In this document: positions 21,629-32,811 of the stretch, piece by piece
Position numbering within the stretch: the stretch's first letter is position 1
Layout of the letters: each line of letters starts with the position of its first letter
The notes under the pieces: model-generated
Databases searched by the model: none
The model's input: the letters and a program-made list of their open reading frames with translations, nothing else
Told to the model about the DNA's origin: nothing
Program-made: the position numbers and the translations under genes
Source: Culex pipiens pallens
Taxonomy: Eukaryota > Arthropoda > Insecta > Diptera > Culicidae
Reading direction: 5' to 3'
NCBI RefSeq assembly: GCF_016801865.2
Contig: NC_068939.1
Coordinates: 62,651,273-62,715,272 of the forward strand
Length of the DNA stretch: 64,000 bases

Positions 21629-23018
21629 GATTAAACTTCAGGGTAAGAACAACATCATTCGCAAATTTTAATCCAATCTGGATTGCTTCCATCATGGATG
21701 TAGCATTACTCATTGTTTGAATCAAACCAAACAGTGAGTTTTGCAAAAAAGTCATTTTTTCAAACGTAACATCGCCGAGATCAGAAGATCCCAAAGCGTT
21801 GCCAGCAGAAAAATTTTCAAATGAGATTTGAGGTACCTGCCCCATTTCAGAAAGATTGGTAGAGGATTTAAAATTCGTGGATGAACCCGAACCCGAAACG
21901 ACGTTAGCATAAGAAATGCCATTGTTGTTACCTAACTTTTCCACGGTAGGGGTATTTCTAGCATTGTTCGAGTGAGACAGCACGAACGTTTGATTTAAAG
22001 ATGCAGGTACAACCTGACTTTGAGAAAATTTCGGTTTGGATTTCGGCTGATGCTTAGCACGAGAATCCAAAACCTTTTTTCTGATGGGGCAATCCCAGAA
22101 ATTTGATTTGTGATTTCCACCACAATTTGCACATTTAAATTGGGTGACTTCTTTCACGGGACAATTGTCCTTGTCGTGAGAAGAATCCCCGCAAACCATG
22201 CATTTTGGAACCATGGCGCAATGATCAGTACCGTGACCGAATGCCTGGCAACGCCGGCACTGGGTCAGATTCTGGCCATTACCGCCATGTTTCTTAAAAT
22301 GCTCCCACTTTACCCGTACATGGAACAAAAACTGAACTTTGTCCAAAAGTTTCAAATTGTTGATTTCATTTCTGTTGAAATGAATCAGATAAAATTGTGA
22401 AGTCAAACCAAAGCGAGAAATATTCCCGTTTGTTTTTTTCTTCATTGGTATTACTTGGGATGGGGCAAAGCCAAGCAACACCTTAAGTTCGTTTTTGATC
22501 TCATCCACCGACAAGTCGTTGGAGAGACCTTTCAAGACCGCCTTGAATGGCCGAGCATTCTTGGTCTCATACGTGTAGAAATTGTGTTTGTGGTTTTTCA
22601 AATAACCAACAAAAGTTTGGTGATCTTGTAAAGATTCCGTCAACAAGCGACATTCTCCTCTTCGACCAAGCTGGAACGAAACCTTCAAATTGCAAGTTTC
22701 CTTGCAATTCTTCAGTTGCGTTCGAAAGCTGGCCAAATCGGAGACGGAAGTCACAACAATTGGCGGAGCCTTTACTCGTTTCTCGACGGCAGAAGGCTCA
22801 GTATGAGGAGAAGGTTCCTTGTCATCAGTTTCGGATAAAACACCGAAACTGTTTGTCAATGGAATTGGAGGATTGACCTCACATTCAGAATCAGAATCAG
22901 ACCTCAGAAGAGGCTGTTTTCTTTTTCTGTTTCCGTTAGCCGGTTTAGCGTTCAAACGCTTCACCGACGTAACGACCAAATCTTCAGAAGATTTGCGTTT
23001 ACCTTTGTTTTGACGCAT
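21615..23018 (-). CDS. LINE ORF1: Gag-like nucleic-acid-binding protein
   Basis: This 467-residue protein should package the element RNA. The N-terminus is Lys/Arg-rich (1-40), followed by an acidic Ser/Asp stretch (40-80). Residues about 140-245 contain the segment found before zinc knuckles in insect Jockey ORF1 proteins (the PRE_C2HC type, with NFYTYETK and FKAVLKGL). Three CCHC zinc knuckles follow: CRRCQAFGHGTDHC (254-267), CMVCGDSSHDKDNC (273-286) and CANCGGNHKSNFWDC (296-310). The rest is Ser/Asn-rich. The ATG at 23018 leaves a 220-base 5'UTR within the element. The frame is intact to TAA at 21615-21617, inside the ORF2 start region. Confidence 0.92.
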   Translation of the reverse strand: MRQNKGKRKSSEDLVVTSVKRLNAKPANGNRKRKQPLLRSDSDSECEVNPPIPLTNSFGVLSETDDKEPSPHTEPSAVEKRVKAPPIVVTSVSDLASFRTQLKNCKETCNLKVSFQLGRRGECRLLTESLQDHQTFVGYLKNHKHNFYTYETKNARPFKAVLKGLSNDLSVDEIKNELKVLLGFAPSQVIPMKKKTNGNISRFGLTSQFYLIHFNRNEINNLKLLDKVQFLFHVRVKWEHFKKHGGNGQNLTQCRRCQAFGHGTDHCAMVPKCMVCGDSSHDKDNCPVKEVTQFKCANCGGNHKSNFWDCPIRKKVLDSRAKHQPKSKPKFSQSQVVPASLNQTFVLSHSNNARNTPTVEKLGNNNGISYANVVSGSGSSTNFKSSTNLSEMGQVPQISFENFSAGNALGSSDLGDVTFEKMTFLQNSLFGLIQTMSNATSMMEAIQIGLKFANDVVLTLKFNHGSK

Positions 23019-23206
23019 TTTGCAAGCAAAGTTCTCTTAAAAAGATGGCTTCGTTTGTAAAATACAACAAAATTTCAGGCGGGGTTAGTCTTGAAAAGAC
23101 TGTTTAGAATTTTGGAAAATAACTCAGGTAGTCTTTAAAAAGACTGTGAATTTTGTTTTGAAATAACTCTGAGCTTAGGTAGTAAAAAAAAATACCGCAG
23201 CTCTAG

Positions 23207-23238
23207 TGTCCGTTCACCACGAAGGTTCGCAAGACACT
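23207..23238 (-). promoter_or_regulatory. LINE internal promoter with DPE
   Basis: Taking the first element base (A, 23238) as +1, bases +28 to +32 read GGACA. This fits the downstream promoter element consensus RGWYV at its canonical position. Jockey-type LINEs are known to use internal initiator-DPE promoters starting at their first base, so this supports a complete 5' end. Confidence 0.6.
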
Positions 23239-23260
23239 TCATAAGTCACGGTAAGTAAGT
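23239..23260 (+). other. 5'-side target duplication carrying the host splice donor
   Basis: tcataagtcacggt (23239-23252) duplicates 18711-18724 and runs on as aagtaagtgg, so a donor ACG|GTAAGTAAGT is preserved here with the cut after 23250. The copy on the other side reads ACG|GTTTTTT and is no longer a good donor. Confidence 0.6.
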
Positions 23261-23696
23261 GGAATCTACTACCTACTACACTTTGTTGTAACGCGCATGA
23301 AGATGTGTTTCTCGCAGGACATGTCATTTGTCAGCGAAATGACTCTAATCTAGCAGGGAATGATTTCACAGCGTAACTGCTTTCTTTTTCTGGTGGAAAA
23401 GTGGCTTTTGGGACTGCCGGATGATGGATGGAAAAGTTTGAGGGAAATATGTTGTGTTTTGCATTAATTTTGGGCAACATCAGGTGATTGTGTCTGGTGT
23501 AATTCACCTTACCTGAAGAGTAATTTATAAAATGTGACGATATTTGATGTGTTTTTTAAGTGTTCTCATTTGTTAAAAAGTTATTGCTAACGGTGGCAAT
23601 CAACCAGAGCTTTCACACTAAAAAATTCTGTTACAGACTTTTAAGTATCTTCATAACTTTCTATCCACATTTTTTCATTCATTCCCGAAAATGCAG
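23253..23696. other. Start of putative host intron, no gene seen
   Basis: Moderate-complexity DNA follows the donor. A 71-codon frame starting at 23560 has no recognisable feature. I see no repeat ends. Confidence 0.35.
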
Positions 23697-24824
23697 CACA
23701 GAAAAAAAAATCATGGTAATATTACATCTGGAAGGGGTACATCATTTCTGTAATTTTACCTCTGAAAATGTTTAATTTTACCACTATTCTGGTGTAATGC
23801 CGCTTTTTCAGTCTAAATTGAGGTAAAATTACATCATAAAAGAGGTAATATTCAACCTTCTAAAATAAAACCTTCCAAATTTAGGGTAGAGTAGTCATCA
23901 ATGAGACACGGGGAACAATGATAAAATGGCTCTCACAAGTCGTAGTTTCAACCAATCAGGCTCATATTTGGGGGAAAGGTGTGTCTACTGGATACACGTC
24001 TGCCATAATAGTGGCTTTGGTTATGGACGCTCCCTTGAAAAGTTATTCATAAATGTTTGATTCTGGGGTGTAAAAGTAAATTAAAGACAAAAAATACTTT
24101 TTCGCTCGTAGGCTGCCATTTACACCAAAACTAATATTTCTTCAAAATTCTTTCGACGTTCCATAGGGATTGAGTTGGGCTACAATGTCCTTGCATTAGG
24201 TTTGACCAAAATTTAGAATATTCCTAGAATCCAGGGCTGTCTCATTGTACCCCACTCATTTCAGCCCATGGGTAACAATGAGACACTTTAATTTTTCTTC
24301 AATAAACTTTTCAAAATCTATGGAAATCTTTCAAAACATGAATTAAAAGTGATTTTTGGCATATTTATAGATTTTTTACTTCATTTAACCAAAATACAAA
24401 GTTATTTGGTATAAATATATGGATTTTACAAAATTTAAATGCTTTTTAGTATAACTTTTGTTAATTAAAGTTTCATGTTGGCAAAATTGCTTTAAAATGT
24501 TCAAGGCAAGTCACCTGCAATGGAACAATATAAAAACATGATGTTTTACTAGAAAAATGATGATTTTCGTAGAGCGTCTCATTGTTCCCCAGCTGTCCGA
24601 TTGTTCCTGCCAAGTGCGTCTACAATGAGACAGTTGAATAACTCTGGCTGAAGACGTCAGATCGGTCTCCTATTTTGGGCAATGTTAGAATACTTTAAAA
24701 GAACGAAAATGCAACAAAAAGCTCATTGAAACATGTTGATGAAAAAAATACAAGAGTCGTTGAAAGTTCAAAACCAAAAGTGTCTCATTGATGACTACCC
24801 TACCCTACATAATTTTTTGCTGTG
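23697..24824. mobile_element. CACAGAAAAAAAAT-ended MITE, split by another MITE
   Basis: The ends CACAGAAAAAAAATCATGG (23697) and AATTTTTTGCTGTG (24811-24824) are inverted repeats. The interior (ggtaatattacatc, gaggtaatattcaacctt) matches the complete 225-bp relative at 50314-50538. Without the 922-bp insertion and its duplication it is about 204 bp. Confidence 0.6.
23884..24805. mobile_element. TA-flanked MITE with GGGTAGAGTAGTCATC termini
   Basis: GGGTAGAGTAGTCATCAATG at the left is matched by CATTGATGACTACCCTACCC at the right, with one difference in 20. TA stands on both sides, a Tc1/mariner-type duplication. The interior repeatedly contains the phrase caatgagaca or its complement tctcattgt. 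No transposase frame exists. It is nested in the 23697-24824 element and therefore younger. Confidence 0.75.
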
Positions 24825-24996
24825 TGTCTAAAAAATAATTTACAACAAAGTTTGACTATTTTTACAATCAGATTGTTGCAGTATTGCAGTATTTTTTCTG
24901 TAAGTTTTTCTATTTTGGAATAAGAAGAACTTTGCAAAACAATCGAGCTGTTTTATTTTGTTTGGCTCAAACTTTGTCTTTTTACTTCAAACATTT

Positions 24997-25560
24997 GGGT
25001 AATTTTCCGCCAACTCACACAGCAGTTGCCCCGACCCCTATTCGATTTGCGTAAAACTTTGCTCTAAGAGCTTATTTTGGTTCCTGATCACGAATCTGAG
25101 GTCCATTTTTCGATATTTCGTGACGGTGGGGTGGTACGACCCCTTTCATTTTTCTGGTTTTTCACTAAGACACGGGTAAAATTAGACGCTCGATTTGATA
25201 GCGTACTCAAAATTCCGAAAAAACGTATTTTTCATCAAAAAAAAGTTAAAAAATAGTTTTAAAATCGCTGCCATTTCCCGTTACTGACAATAATCGTAAG
25301 ACATGTCATTTTATGGGAAATTTAATGTACTTTTCGAATCTGAAATAACCCAGAAGGGTAATTTTTTCATTTCTATTTTCATTCAAATTTTCATTTTAAA
25401 ATTACGTGTTTTTTTCTAACTTTGCAAGGTTACATTTTATAGTGTAACAATGTCCTACAAAGTTGTAGATCAGAAAAAGTTATGATTTTGACCATTTTGA
25501 CATTTTGATTTTGACAAATTTGTTTGATAAAGTACTCCGTTTTTAAGATAGAGGCATTTT
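24997..25560. mobile_element. Truncated GGGTAATT-type MITE copy
   Basis: It starts gggtaattttccgccaactc and follows the arm of the 37602-38316 copy (cagttgccccga, ctgatcacgaatc, gaggtccatttttcgatat, atttcgtgacgg). It then takes up the opposite arm's sequence and the inner block 'ctttgcaaggttacatttta'. The other terminus is missing. Confidence 0.55.
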
Positions 25561-26502
25561 TAATGTTAAATTTTCATAATTTTAAAATAGATTATGAAAG
25601 GAAAGCTCACTAGCAAAATATATTTTTGAAAAAATGAGAAAATTTACCTCAATTATATTTTTTGTTTCGTTGATGGCTGAGAAGCCAAAAAATAATATTG
25701 CAGGACATTTACTCAACTCTTAAATGACAAGTTTTTCAGGGTTATTTTTTCCATAAAATGTTTTAAGAATATAACTGAAAAACGGTGCACATTATCAAAA
25801 AGTGTGTAATATAATTTTCGATTGCAACGGGGATTTTGCTTTAAAAAATGATGGTTGAATCTTCTTTTGGATGTATTTTTAATTTTTTCAAAAATCACCA
25901 GATTTTCTACTATTCTTAACTCAAGCGCATTGCTTTTTCAGTCATTTTCAATAAAAAGATAAATTTGATTTTATCTGATCCGATCTGATTGTCCTATCTA
26001 ACAGCATAGAAGAACACCATTTCAAAACCTTTACTAAAAATACATCCAACATTTTACCAAATCGTAGTGCCAATATTTTGTAAATCAGCAATTTTGTTTT
26101 TATTTTTTTTTACCAATATCACTTTTTCGTTTTTTCTTTCTGCCACATTTTGTCAAATGCTTTTTGAAAGTTTATTTTTGCGTTTATAGTTTAGTGGTTT
26201 TATCAAGCAATCGTTCGGTCAAATAAAGCTGATTTAGGGATCTTTTCGTAGTAGATGTCAACAGCTAATAATCATATTGGGTGTTTTCTGTCACCAATGT
26301 CTTCTAAACATGAAAACGGAAATAAAACGCAAGGTAGCTTTACCAATGAGATTACATTTGTTCTTATCTGATGTGTCCGAAAACTTGCTGGTGATGTTCT
26401 TGATCACGTTGAATAAACGATCCTGGATTTTTTTGTTATTGATTAAATAAAGTTATTGGTGTGCTCATATTTAATAATAAACTGAAAAAACCTAGCTCAT
26501 TT
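25561..26502. other. Decayed repeat DNA, no gene
   Basis: 25690-25900 (aacggtgcacattatcaaaaa, then ttttcgattgcaa) resembles the arms of the 6947-9614 palindrome at low identity. The rest is AT-rich with nothing defined. Confidence 0.35.
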
Positions 26503-27302
26503 CGATAGCGGTGTGCTCTCTTATATTAACTGACATTTTGGTAGTTGCGAGAAAATCGATTTTTAAACTTTGAATTACTGTTTCTGGAAAGCTATTCGAC
26601 AAACAATTGTTCTAACAATTTTAAAGTATGCACCTGACATTACTTAAAGACATTGTGAAATATAAAAACTTTTGAAATGCTAGAAAAATTTTGGCAGAGA
26701 AAATACGAAAAAAAATCACGCTTGCAATTGGCACAAGTGTGTTTTGGGAGGTAATTTGTATGAGTTAGCACAAACGTGCACAGGGCTTTGGTACAAAAGC
26801 GTGCAAAGTAATTTTATTGTTAAAATAGTTCAAATTAGTTGTTTCAATGTTATTTTTTTCACGAGTTGGTTAATTTAAGCGTAAGAAAAACATTTTACAT
26901 CAAAACTTTTTTCAAACACTTATTTTAGTTTGAATTTGGTAGGAAAATTAACCTTTTGAAAAAATTGGCATTTAAATCAAAATTTTTGTATGAAAAAATT
27001 AGTGAAATTATATTTTTTATGAATATAATTGTAAAACCATCCATAATACATCAACTATGACGAATACTAGGTTGATGTATTCCTAAAAACATAAGAAAAT
27101 GATGTCGTAAAAACTTTTAGCTAGTTTATTTTATTTCAATTCTATCATACGACCATTCGAAAACGAATGGTATCCAAGGCACAAACCGTTATTTAGATTT
27201 ATGGTGAATTGCAGTTGGAACAAGTGTGTCTCATGCAATGGAATCGATGAATGTATTGAATAGAACAATTGTGCCCCAAATAAATTAAAAACGTAATATT
27301 TT

Positions 27303-28335
27303 AAAGTATGGACGACCCATACAGTTATGCCAAGTGTGCACATCAACTATGGGAGATGTTGTTACGTCGTTTTTTTGCATGGACGACCCCTTCAGTTGAG
27401 CTAGGAGTGCACAACGACTTGAAGAATGTTAAAATTTGACTTTTAGGTTGGGCTAAGTGGGTAATAGGTTGGGGAAAAATGTTGTTACGTATTTTTTTTG
27501 CATGGACGACCCCTGCAGTTGAGCTAGGAGTGCACAACGACTTGAAGAATGTTAAAATTTGCCTTTTAAGTTGGGCTAAGTGGATAATGGGTTGAGGAAA
27601 AATATTGTTACGTCGTTTTTTTTTGCATGGACGACCCCTGCAGTTGAGCTAGGAGTGCACAACGACTTGAAGAATGTTAAAATTTGCCTTTTAAGTTGGG
27701 CTAAGTGGATAATGGGTTGAGGAAAAATATTGTTACGTCGTTTTTTTTGCATGGACGCCCCTGCAGTTGAGCAGGAGTGCACAACGACTTGAAGAATGTT
27801 AAAATTTGACTTTTAGGTTGGGCTAAGTGGGTAATGGGTTGGGGAAAAATGTTGTTACGTATATTTTTTGCATGGACGACCCCTGCAGTTGAGCTAGGAG
27901 TGCACAACGACTTGAAGAATGTTAAAATTTGCCATTTAGGTTGGGCTAAGTGGGTAATGGGTTGAGGGAAAATGTTGTTACGTCGTTTTTTTTTGCATGG
28001 ACGACCCCTACAGTTGAGCTAGGAGTGCACAACGACTTGTAGAATGTTAAAATTTGACTTTTAGGTTGGGCTAAGTGGGTAATAGGTTGGGGAAAATTGC
28101 TGTTACGTCGTTTTTTTTGCATGGACGACCCCTTCAGTTGTGCTAAGAGTGCACAACGACTTGAAGAATGTTTCAAACTGGACTTTTGGGTTGGGCTAAG
28201 TGGGAAATGGGTTGGGGAAAATTGTTGTTACGTTGTTTTTTTTTGCCTGGACGACCCCTTCTGTTGAACTAAGAGTGCACAACGACTTGAAGAATATTAA
28301 ATTGGATTTTGGGTTGGGCTCAGTGGGTCGTGATT
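27303..28335 (+). repeat. 124-bp minisatellite array, forward arm
   Basis: About eight units, the first diverged, are marked by 'catggacgacccct.cagtt' at about 27379, 27501, 27626, 27749, 27871, 27996, 28120 and 28246. Each continues gagtgcacaacgacttgaag, then ttgggctaagtgggtaat, then gttgttacgtcgttttttt. Units differ by scattered substitutions and short T-run length changes. Confidence 0.85.
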
Positions 28336-28418
28336 TTTTTTTTTCAATCTTTTTAAGTACTTTGTATGGGATTTTGTATGAGCTTTATTGTGCAGGAAAC
28401 ATGTAAGCAAAGTTTCGG

Positions 28419-30040
28419 CTACGTAACAACATTTTACAAGTGGGTTCCAACCCAAAAGACCAAATTGAAAACATTCTTTAAGTCGTTGTCCACTCTCAGC
28501 TTAACTGCAAGGTTCGATTATGCAAAAAAAATACTACGTACCGTTAGTGGGGGTGACACTAGGTCTGGGGGGTGAGATTGAGTCAAAGTATTTTTTTACG
28601 GATTTTACCTTTTCTCAGGTGCGTCTCTATGACTCTAAATTCTGTTAAAATGGTATAATATGGTAAAGTAGCCCAACTCAAAAGTCCAATTTGAAACATT
28701 ATTCATGTCGTTGTGCACGCTTAGCTCAACTGTAGGGGTCGTCAATGCAAAAAAAAACGACGTAACAACAATTTTCCCCAACCCATTTCCCACTTAGCCT
28801 AACCCAAAAGTCCAATTTGAAACATTCTTCAAGTCGTTGTGCACTCTTAGCACAACTGTAGGGGTCGTCCAGGTAAAAAAAAACGACGTAACAACATTTT
28901 TCCCCAACCCATTTCCCACTTAGCCTAACCCAAAAGTCCAATTTGAAACATTCTTCAAGTCGTTGTGCACTCTTAGCACAACTGTAGGGGTCGTCCAGGT
29001 AAAAAAAACGACGTAACAACATTTTTCCCCAACCCATTTCCCACTTAGCCTAACCCAAAAGTCCAATTTGAAACATTCTTCAAGTCGTTGTGCACTCTTA
29101 GCACAACTGTAGGGGTCGTCCAGGTAAAAAAACGACGTAACAACATTTTTCCCCAACCCATTTCCCACTTAGCCTAACCCAAAAGTCCAATTTGAAACAT
29201 TCTTCAAGTCGTTGTGCACTCTTAGCACAACTGTAGGGGTCGTCCAGGTAAAAAAAACGACGTAACAACATTTTTCCCCAACCCATTTCCCACTTAGCCT
29301 AACCCAAAAGTCCAATTTGAAACATTCTTCAAGTCGTTGTGCACTCTTAGCACAACTGTAGGGGTCGTCCAGGTAAAAAAAACGACGTAACAACATTTTT
29401 CCCCAACCCATTTCCCACTTAGCCCAACCAAAAGTCCAGTTTGAAATATTCTTCAAGTCGTTGTGCACTCTTAGCACAACTGAAGGGGTCGTCCATGAAA
29501 AAAAACGACGTAACATTATTTTTCCCCAACCCATTACTCACTTAGCCCAACCTAAAAGTCCAGTTTGAAATATTCTTCAAGTCGTTGTGCACTCCTAGCA
29601 CAACTGAAGGGGTCGTCCAGGCAAAAAAAAACGACGTAACAACATTTTTCCCCAACCCATTTCCCACTTAGCCCAACCAAAAGTCCAGTTTGAAATATTC
29701 TTCAAGTCACTGGCACAACTGAAGGGGTCGTCCATGAAAAAAAACGACGTAACATTATTTTTCCCCAACCCATTACTCACTTAGCCCAACCTAAAAGTCA
29801 AATTAAAACATGTAGGGGTCGTCCAGGTAAAAACAACGACGTAACAACATTTTTCCCCAACCCATTACCCACTTAGCCCAACCCAAAAGGCCAATTTGAA
29901 ACATTCTTCAAGTCGTTGTGCACTCTTAGTACAACTGCAGGGGTCAACCATGCAAAGAAAACTACGTAACAACATTTTAAACTAACCTACGGAACCTAAA
30001 TACACTAATCCTAATCAATGGGTCGTCCAAACAAAAAAAA
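28419..30040 (-). repeat. 124-bp minisatellite array, inverted arm
   Basis: This is the same unit in reverse: ggggtcgtcc at about 28733, 28858, 28982, 29107, 29231, 29355, 29483, 29607, 29724, 29812 and, degenerate, 29937. A diverged unit at 28419-28540 sits next to the orientation switch. Units between 28800 and 29400 are nearly identical, indicating recent local amplification. Outer units are more diverged. Confidence 0.85.
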
Positions 30041-30447
30041 AACTACTCCACTAAACCATTTTAACACACTACACCTAACTGATAATTCCTTCTCGCTTCC
30101 AAATGTGCACACTTGTGCTATTTGCCTTCCAAAATAGTGCTCCATAATATTGCTCAAACTAGTAAGGACACCTGGCAATTTACCATAATATTATAGTGTA
30201 ATCGTATTTTTATAGATTTGCGTGTTTTCAAAAGGTCAAGCCATGATGGAAAATAAGAGAGCACATCCATGATGCGTTCGATAATGTCAGTTAGTACAAA
30301 TGGTTGCAGGGCGATATCTCCGCGTAGGAAACGAATTTTTCAGATCTGTTAGAAGCGTTTTGTAGGGAATTTAATTAGCTAAAAGATGGCATCATTAACT
30401 CATTTTGGCCCAATTTTCAGTTAGAACATTAGAGCACACCGCTATCG

Positions 30448-31009
30448 ATTTATAGCTACGTAGAAATATAAAAAACTAAAGAGAGTTTAATTTTAAGATT
30501 TTTTTAAATTTTCACAAAAAAATCAGTTTTCTACTAAAACAGTTTCCTTTGTTTCTAATAATTATGTGATAACTAATACAACACAATAAACTAAATAAAA
30601 TGATTTTTTTCGGGATTCGACAATTTATCACAACATGAGAAAAGTAAAGTATTCCAGTTAGGCCATTGCAATTTTTGTTTATTCACTTTCGTTCGACTAC
30701 TTACCAAGTTGAGGGCTGTGGGGAAGTCGATGGCCTTGTTACGCTCAAAACATTTTTTTTGAAATTTGTATGGAAATTTTGTTACGAGGGTGATGGGCCC
30801 AATAATTTTTTTTTGCGTTTCGTAATAAAAGAGCGCTCCCTAATTACTATTTGATTTTAAAGGTAAAATTCCAATATTGAATAATAATATTAAATTTAAT
30901 CTTATTTTAAAACTAGTTTAATTCATGGTTAAACAAATTGAGCTTTCAAATATAATTTCTATTCTTTAACACTTATTCTACCAAGCACGTGGAAAGCTAG
31001 ATTTTTTTA
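30448..31009. other. AT-rich sequence, no gene
   Basis: No gene, repeat unit or element boundary was recognised. Confidence 0.4.
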
Positions 31010-32811
31010 TATGGAACCAACCTAGCCAACCTAGTCTCGAAAGCAGAAGGTTCAGGGATCAAATCCTGGTCGGTTCCCTTGCAATTTGGAATTAGGAATT
31101 GAACTTTAAATATAAACAAAAAACCTATAAGAATCAGGTTGGATTTGAACTCACATCATTCGATTGATGGTCTGGAACGCTAATCAGTCGGCCATCATGG
31201 GGTTAATGTCCCGAAATATTGTCACAAGGTATAACATATCTAGCCGTTATATAACTACTAACACCATCTCAAAGCAGCCCAGGGCCATCTCATATACTCA
31301 TTAAATGGACGAGGGAGTTGTGGGTTGCCTGGCTCGAGTCATCTGCATTACCGATCTGTGCCTGTTCAATTTAAGAAGAAGTCGTAAGCCAGAGAAAGGA
31401 ATTCGCTTCAAAGGTTCTTGAGACATACAGTATGTAAAAAAAGTATTTACACCCCTTGAGCACTATGCACATTTTGTGATGAAACATGTAAAAAATTTAA
31501 ATTTTGACAGGAACCTAGTACTACGTTTTGTTCAGAAACTCATGCCAAACATTTTGCTACAAACAGCTCATGAAAAGATGATTTCTATAAAAAGTTATAC
31601 AACAAATACTATTACGAAAATAAAAAAGGTGCAAAAAAAGTTTGTACACCTTTCGAAAAATTAACATAAATAATGTTATTTGTTGACAAATCACCATAAA
31701 TCCAGTCTCTCAACTCCAAATAGGCATCCTTGACTGATTAAAAAAATAATTTGGATTGAATATAAAGTTTACAAACTACTTAGTATAAAAGTTTATATAA
31801 CTCTGGAAATTCTATATTAAACTTATCTAAACTTAATTTTGCAAACTTTTAATTCAACTAAATGTCAATATATTACCATAGAATTGCTAAATAAACATTT
31901 TGGAGTGGGTATAACACCGTTTTGGGGGTATTTGATAGAATAGATTTTTCGTTGGAATTTCGTACCAACCCGGAATTACGTCGTCGGAAAATCCGCCGGC
32001 ATCCGAACCGGTCCACAATTCTTAAGTCAACCTATGTGGCATCGGAAAGGGCATAAAATTTCCGATCTTTTGATACCCATACATCTAGGTTTTCTATGAA
32101 ACCCACGTTTTTAAATACCTGGGCAAAAAGTAAGTTTGATCCACGAGAACAAAAATTACGAAATTCCATACATTTTTGGCAGCTCAAACAAAACAATAAC
32201 AACGTTTTTACCTAGGTATTTAAAACTCCACTCCACTCCAAAATGTTTATTTAGCAATTCTATGGTAATATATTGACATTTAGTTGAATTAAAAGTTTGC
32301 AAAATTAAGTTTAGATAAGTTTTATATAGAATTTCCAGAGTTATATAAACTTTTATACTAAGTAGTTAGTAAACTTTATATTCAATCCAAATTATTTTTT
32401 TAATCAGTCAAGGATGCCTATTTGAAGTTGGGAGACTGGATTCATGGTGATTTGTCAACAAATAACATTATTTATGTTAATTTTTCGAAAGGTGTACAAA
32501 CTTTTTTTGCACCTTTTTTAGTTTCGTAATAGTATTTGTTGTATAACTTTTTATAGAAATCATCTTTTCATGAGTTTTTTGTAGCAAAATGTCTGGCATG
32601 AGTTTCTGAACAAAACGTAGTACTAGGTTTCTGTCAACATTAAATTGTTTAGATGTTTCATCACAATATGTGCATAGTGCCCAAGGGGTGTAAATACTTT
32701 TTTTACATACTGTATGGTGGTTACTAACCGAACCGTCTCAGTTGAAATATACTATGGTTATGGCCAAGTCCTGCCAGGAGGAGGGTTCAAATACATACAT
32801 ACATACATACA
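31010..32811. mobile_element. tRNA-related retroposon with (CATA)n tail, split by a MITE
   Basis: Two Pol III box-B-like sequences lie close together in opposite directions: GGATCAAATCC (31056-31066, +) and AGTTCAAATCC (31141-31151, -). The body continues to 31427, is interrupted by the MITE, and resumes at 32713 through ccaagtcctgccaggaggag to a (CATA)n microsatellite (about 32790-32811). A simple-sequence tail suggests a SINE or LINE 3' end on the plus strand. The 5' end and family are uncertain, and 31010-31427 may hold more than one element. Confidence 0.4.
31428..32712. mobile_element. Long-TIR, TA-flanked MITE (Tc1/mariner type)
   Basis: CAGTATGTAAAAAAAGTATT begins the left arm and its exact complement ends the right arm. 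TA flanks both sides (31426-31427 and 32713-32714). Arms of about 480 bp (31428-31908 and 32231-32712) are nearly identical, around a 320-bp unrelated centre with GC-rich blocks (cgtcggaaaatccgccggca). The high arm identity indicates youth or gene conversion. There is no transposase; the CAGT... ends and TA target are typical of the Tc1/mariner superfamily. Confidence 0.8.

Larger units (their letters stand above)
18725..23238 (-). mobile_element. Full-length Jockey-clade LINE, Juan-like (4.5 kb)
   Basis: This is a non-LTR retrotransposon on the minus strand. It shows both overlapping ORFs, a poly(A) tail (about 32 T on the plus strand, 18725-18756) preceded by AATAAA, and a 14-bp target duplication. 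The 5' end AGTGTCTTGCG lies directly against the duplication and keeps a promoter-like DPE. The order (three CCHC knuckles in ORF1; endonuclease and reverse transcriptase in ORF2; poly(A) end; about 4.5 kb) fits the Jockey clade and resembles mosquito Juan elements; the name is from memory. Both frames are open and the duplications identical, so it is young and potentially active. It also moves a host splice donor 4.5 kb away from its exon. Confidence 0.9.
26503..30447. mobile_element. 4-kb foldback element with inverted minisatellite arms
   Basis: CGATAGCGGTGTGCTCT at 26503 is repeated exactly inverted ending at 30447, and ATTT lies on both sides as a possible 4-bp duplication. Sub-terminal blocks are also inverted (ggcacaagtgtg near 26735 against cacacttgtgct near 30110; gtgctctcttat against ataagagagcac). 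The core is two tandem arrays of the same 124-bp unit, one in each orientation, so a single strand could fold into a hairpin with stems over 1 kb long. No protein is supported; frames inside the array are repeats of the unit. Confidence 0.65.

Noticed and set aside
28726..29534. Frames of 80-121 codons repeating words such as DDPYSCAKSAQR
   Set aside because: They are translations of the 124-bp minisatellite unit and shift frame between units, so not genes.
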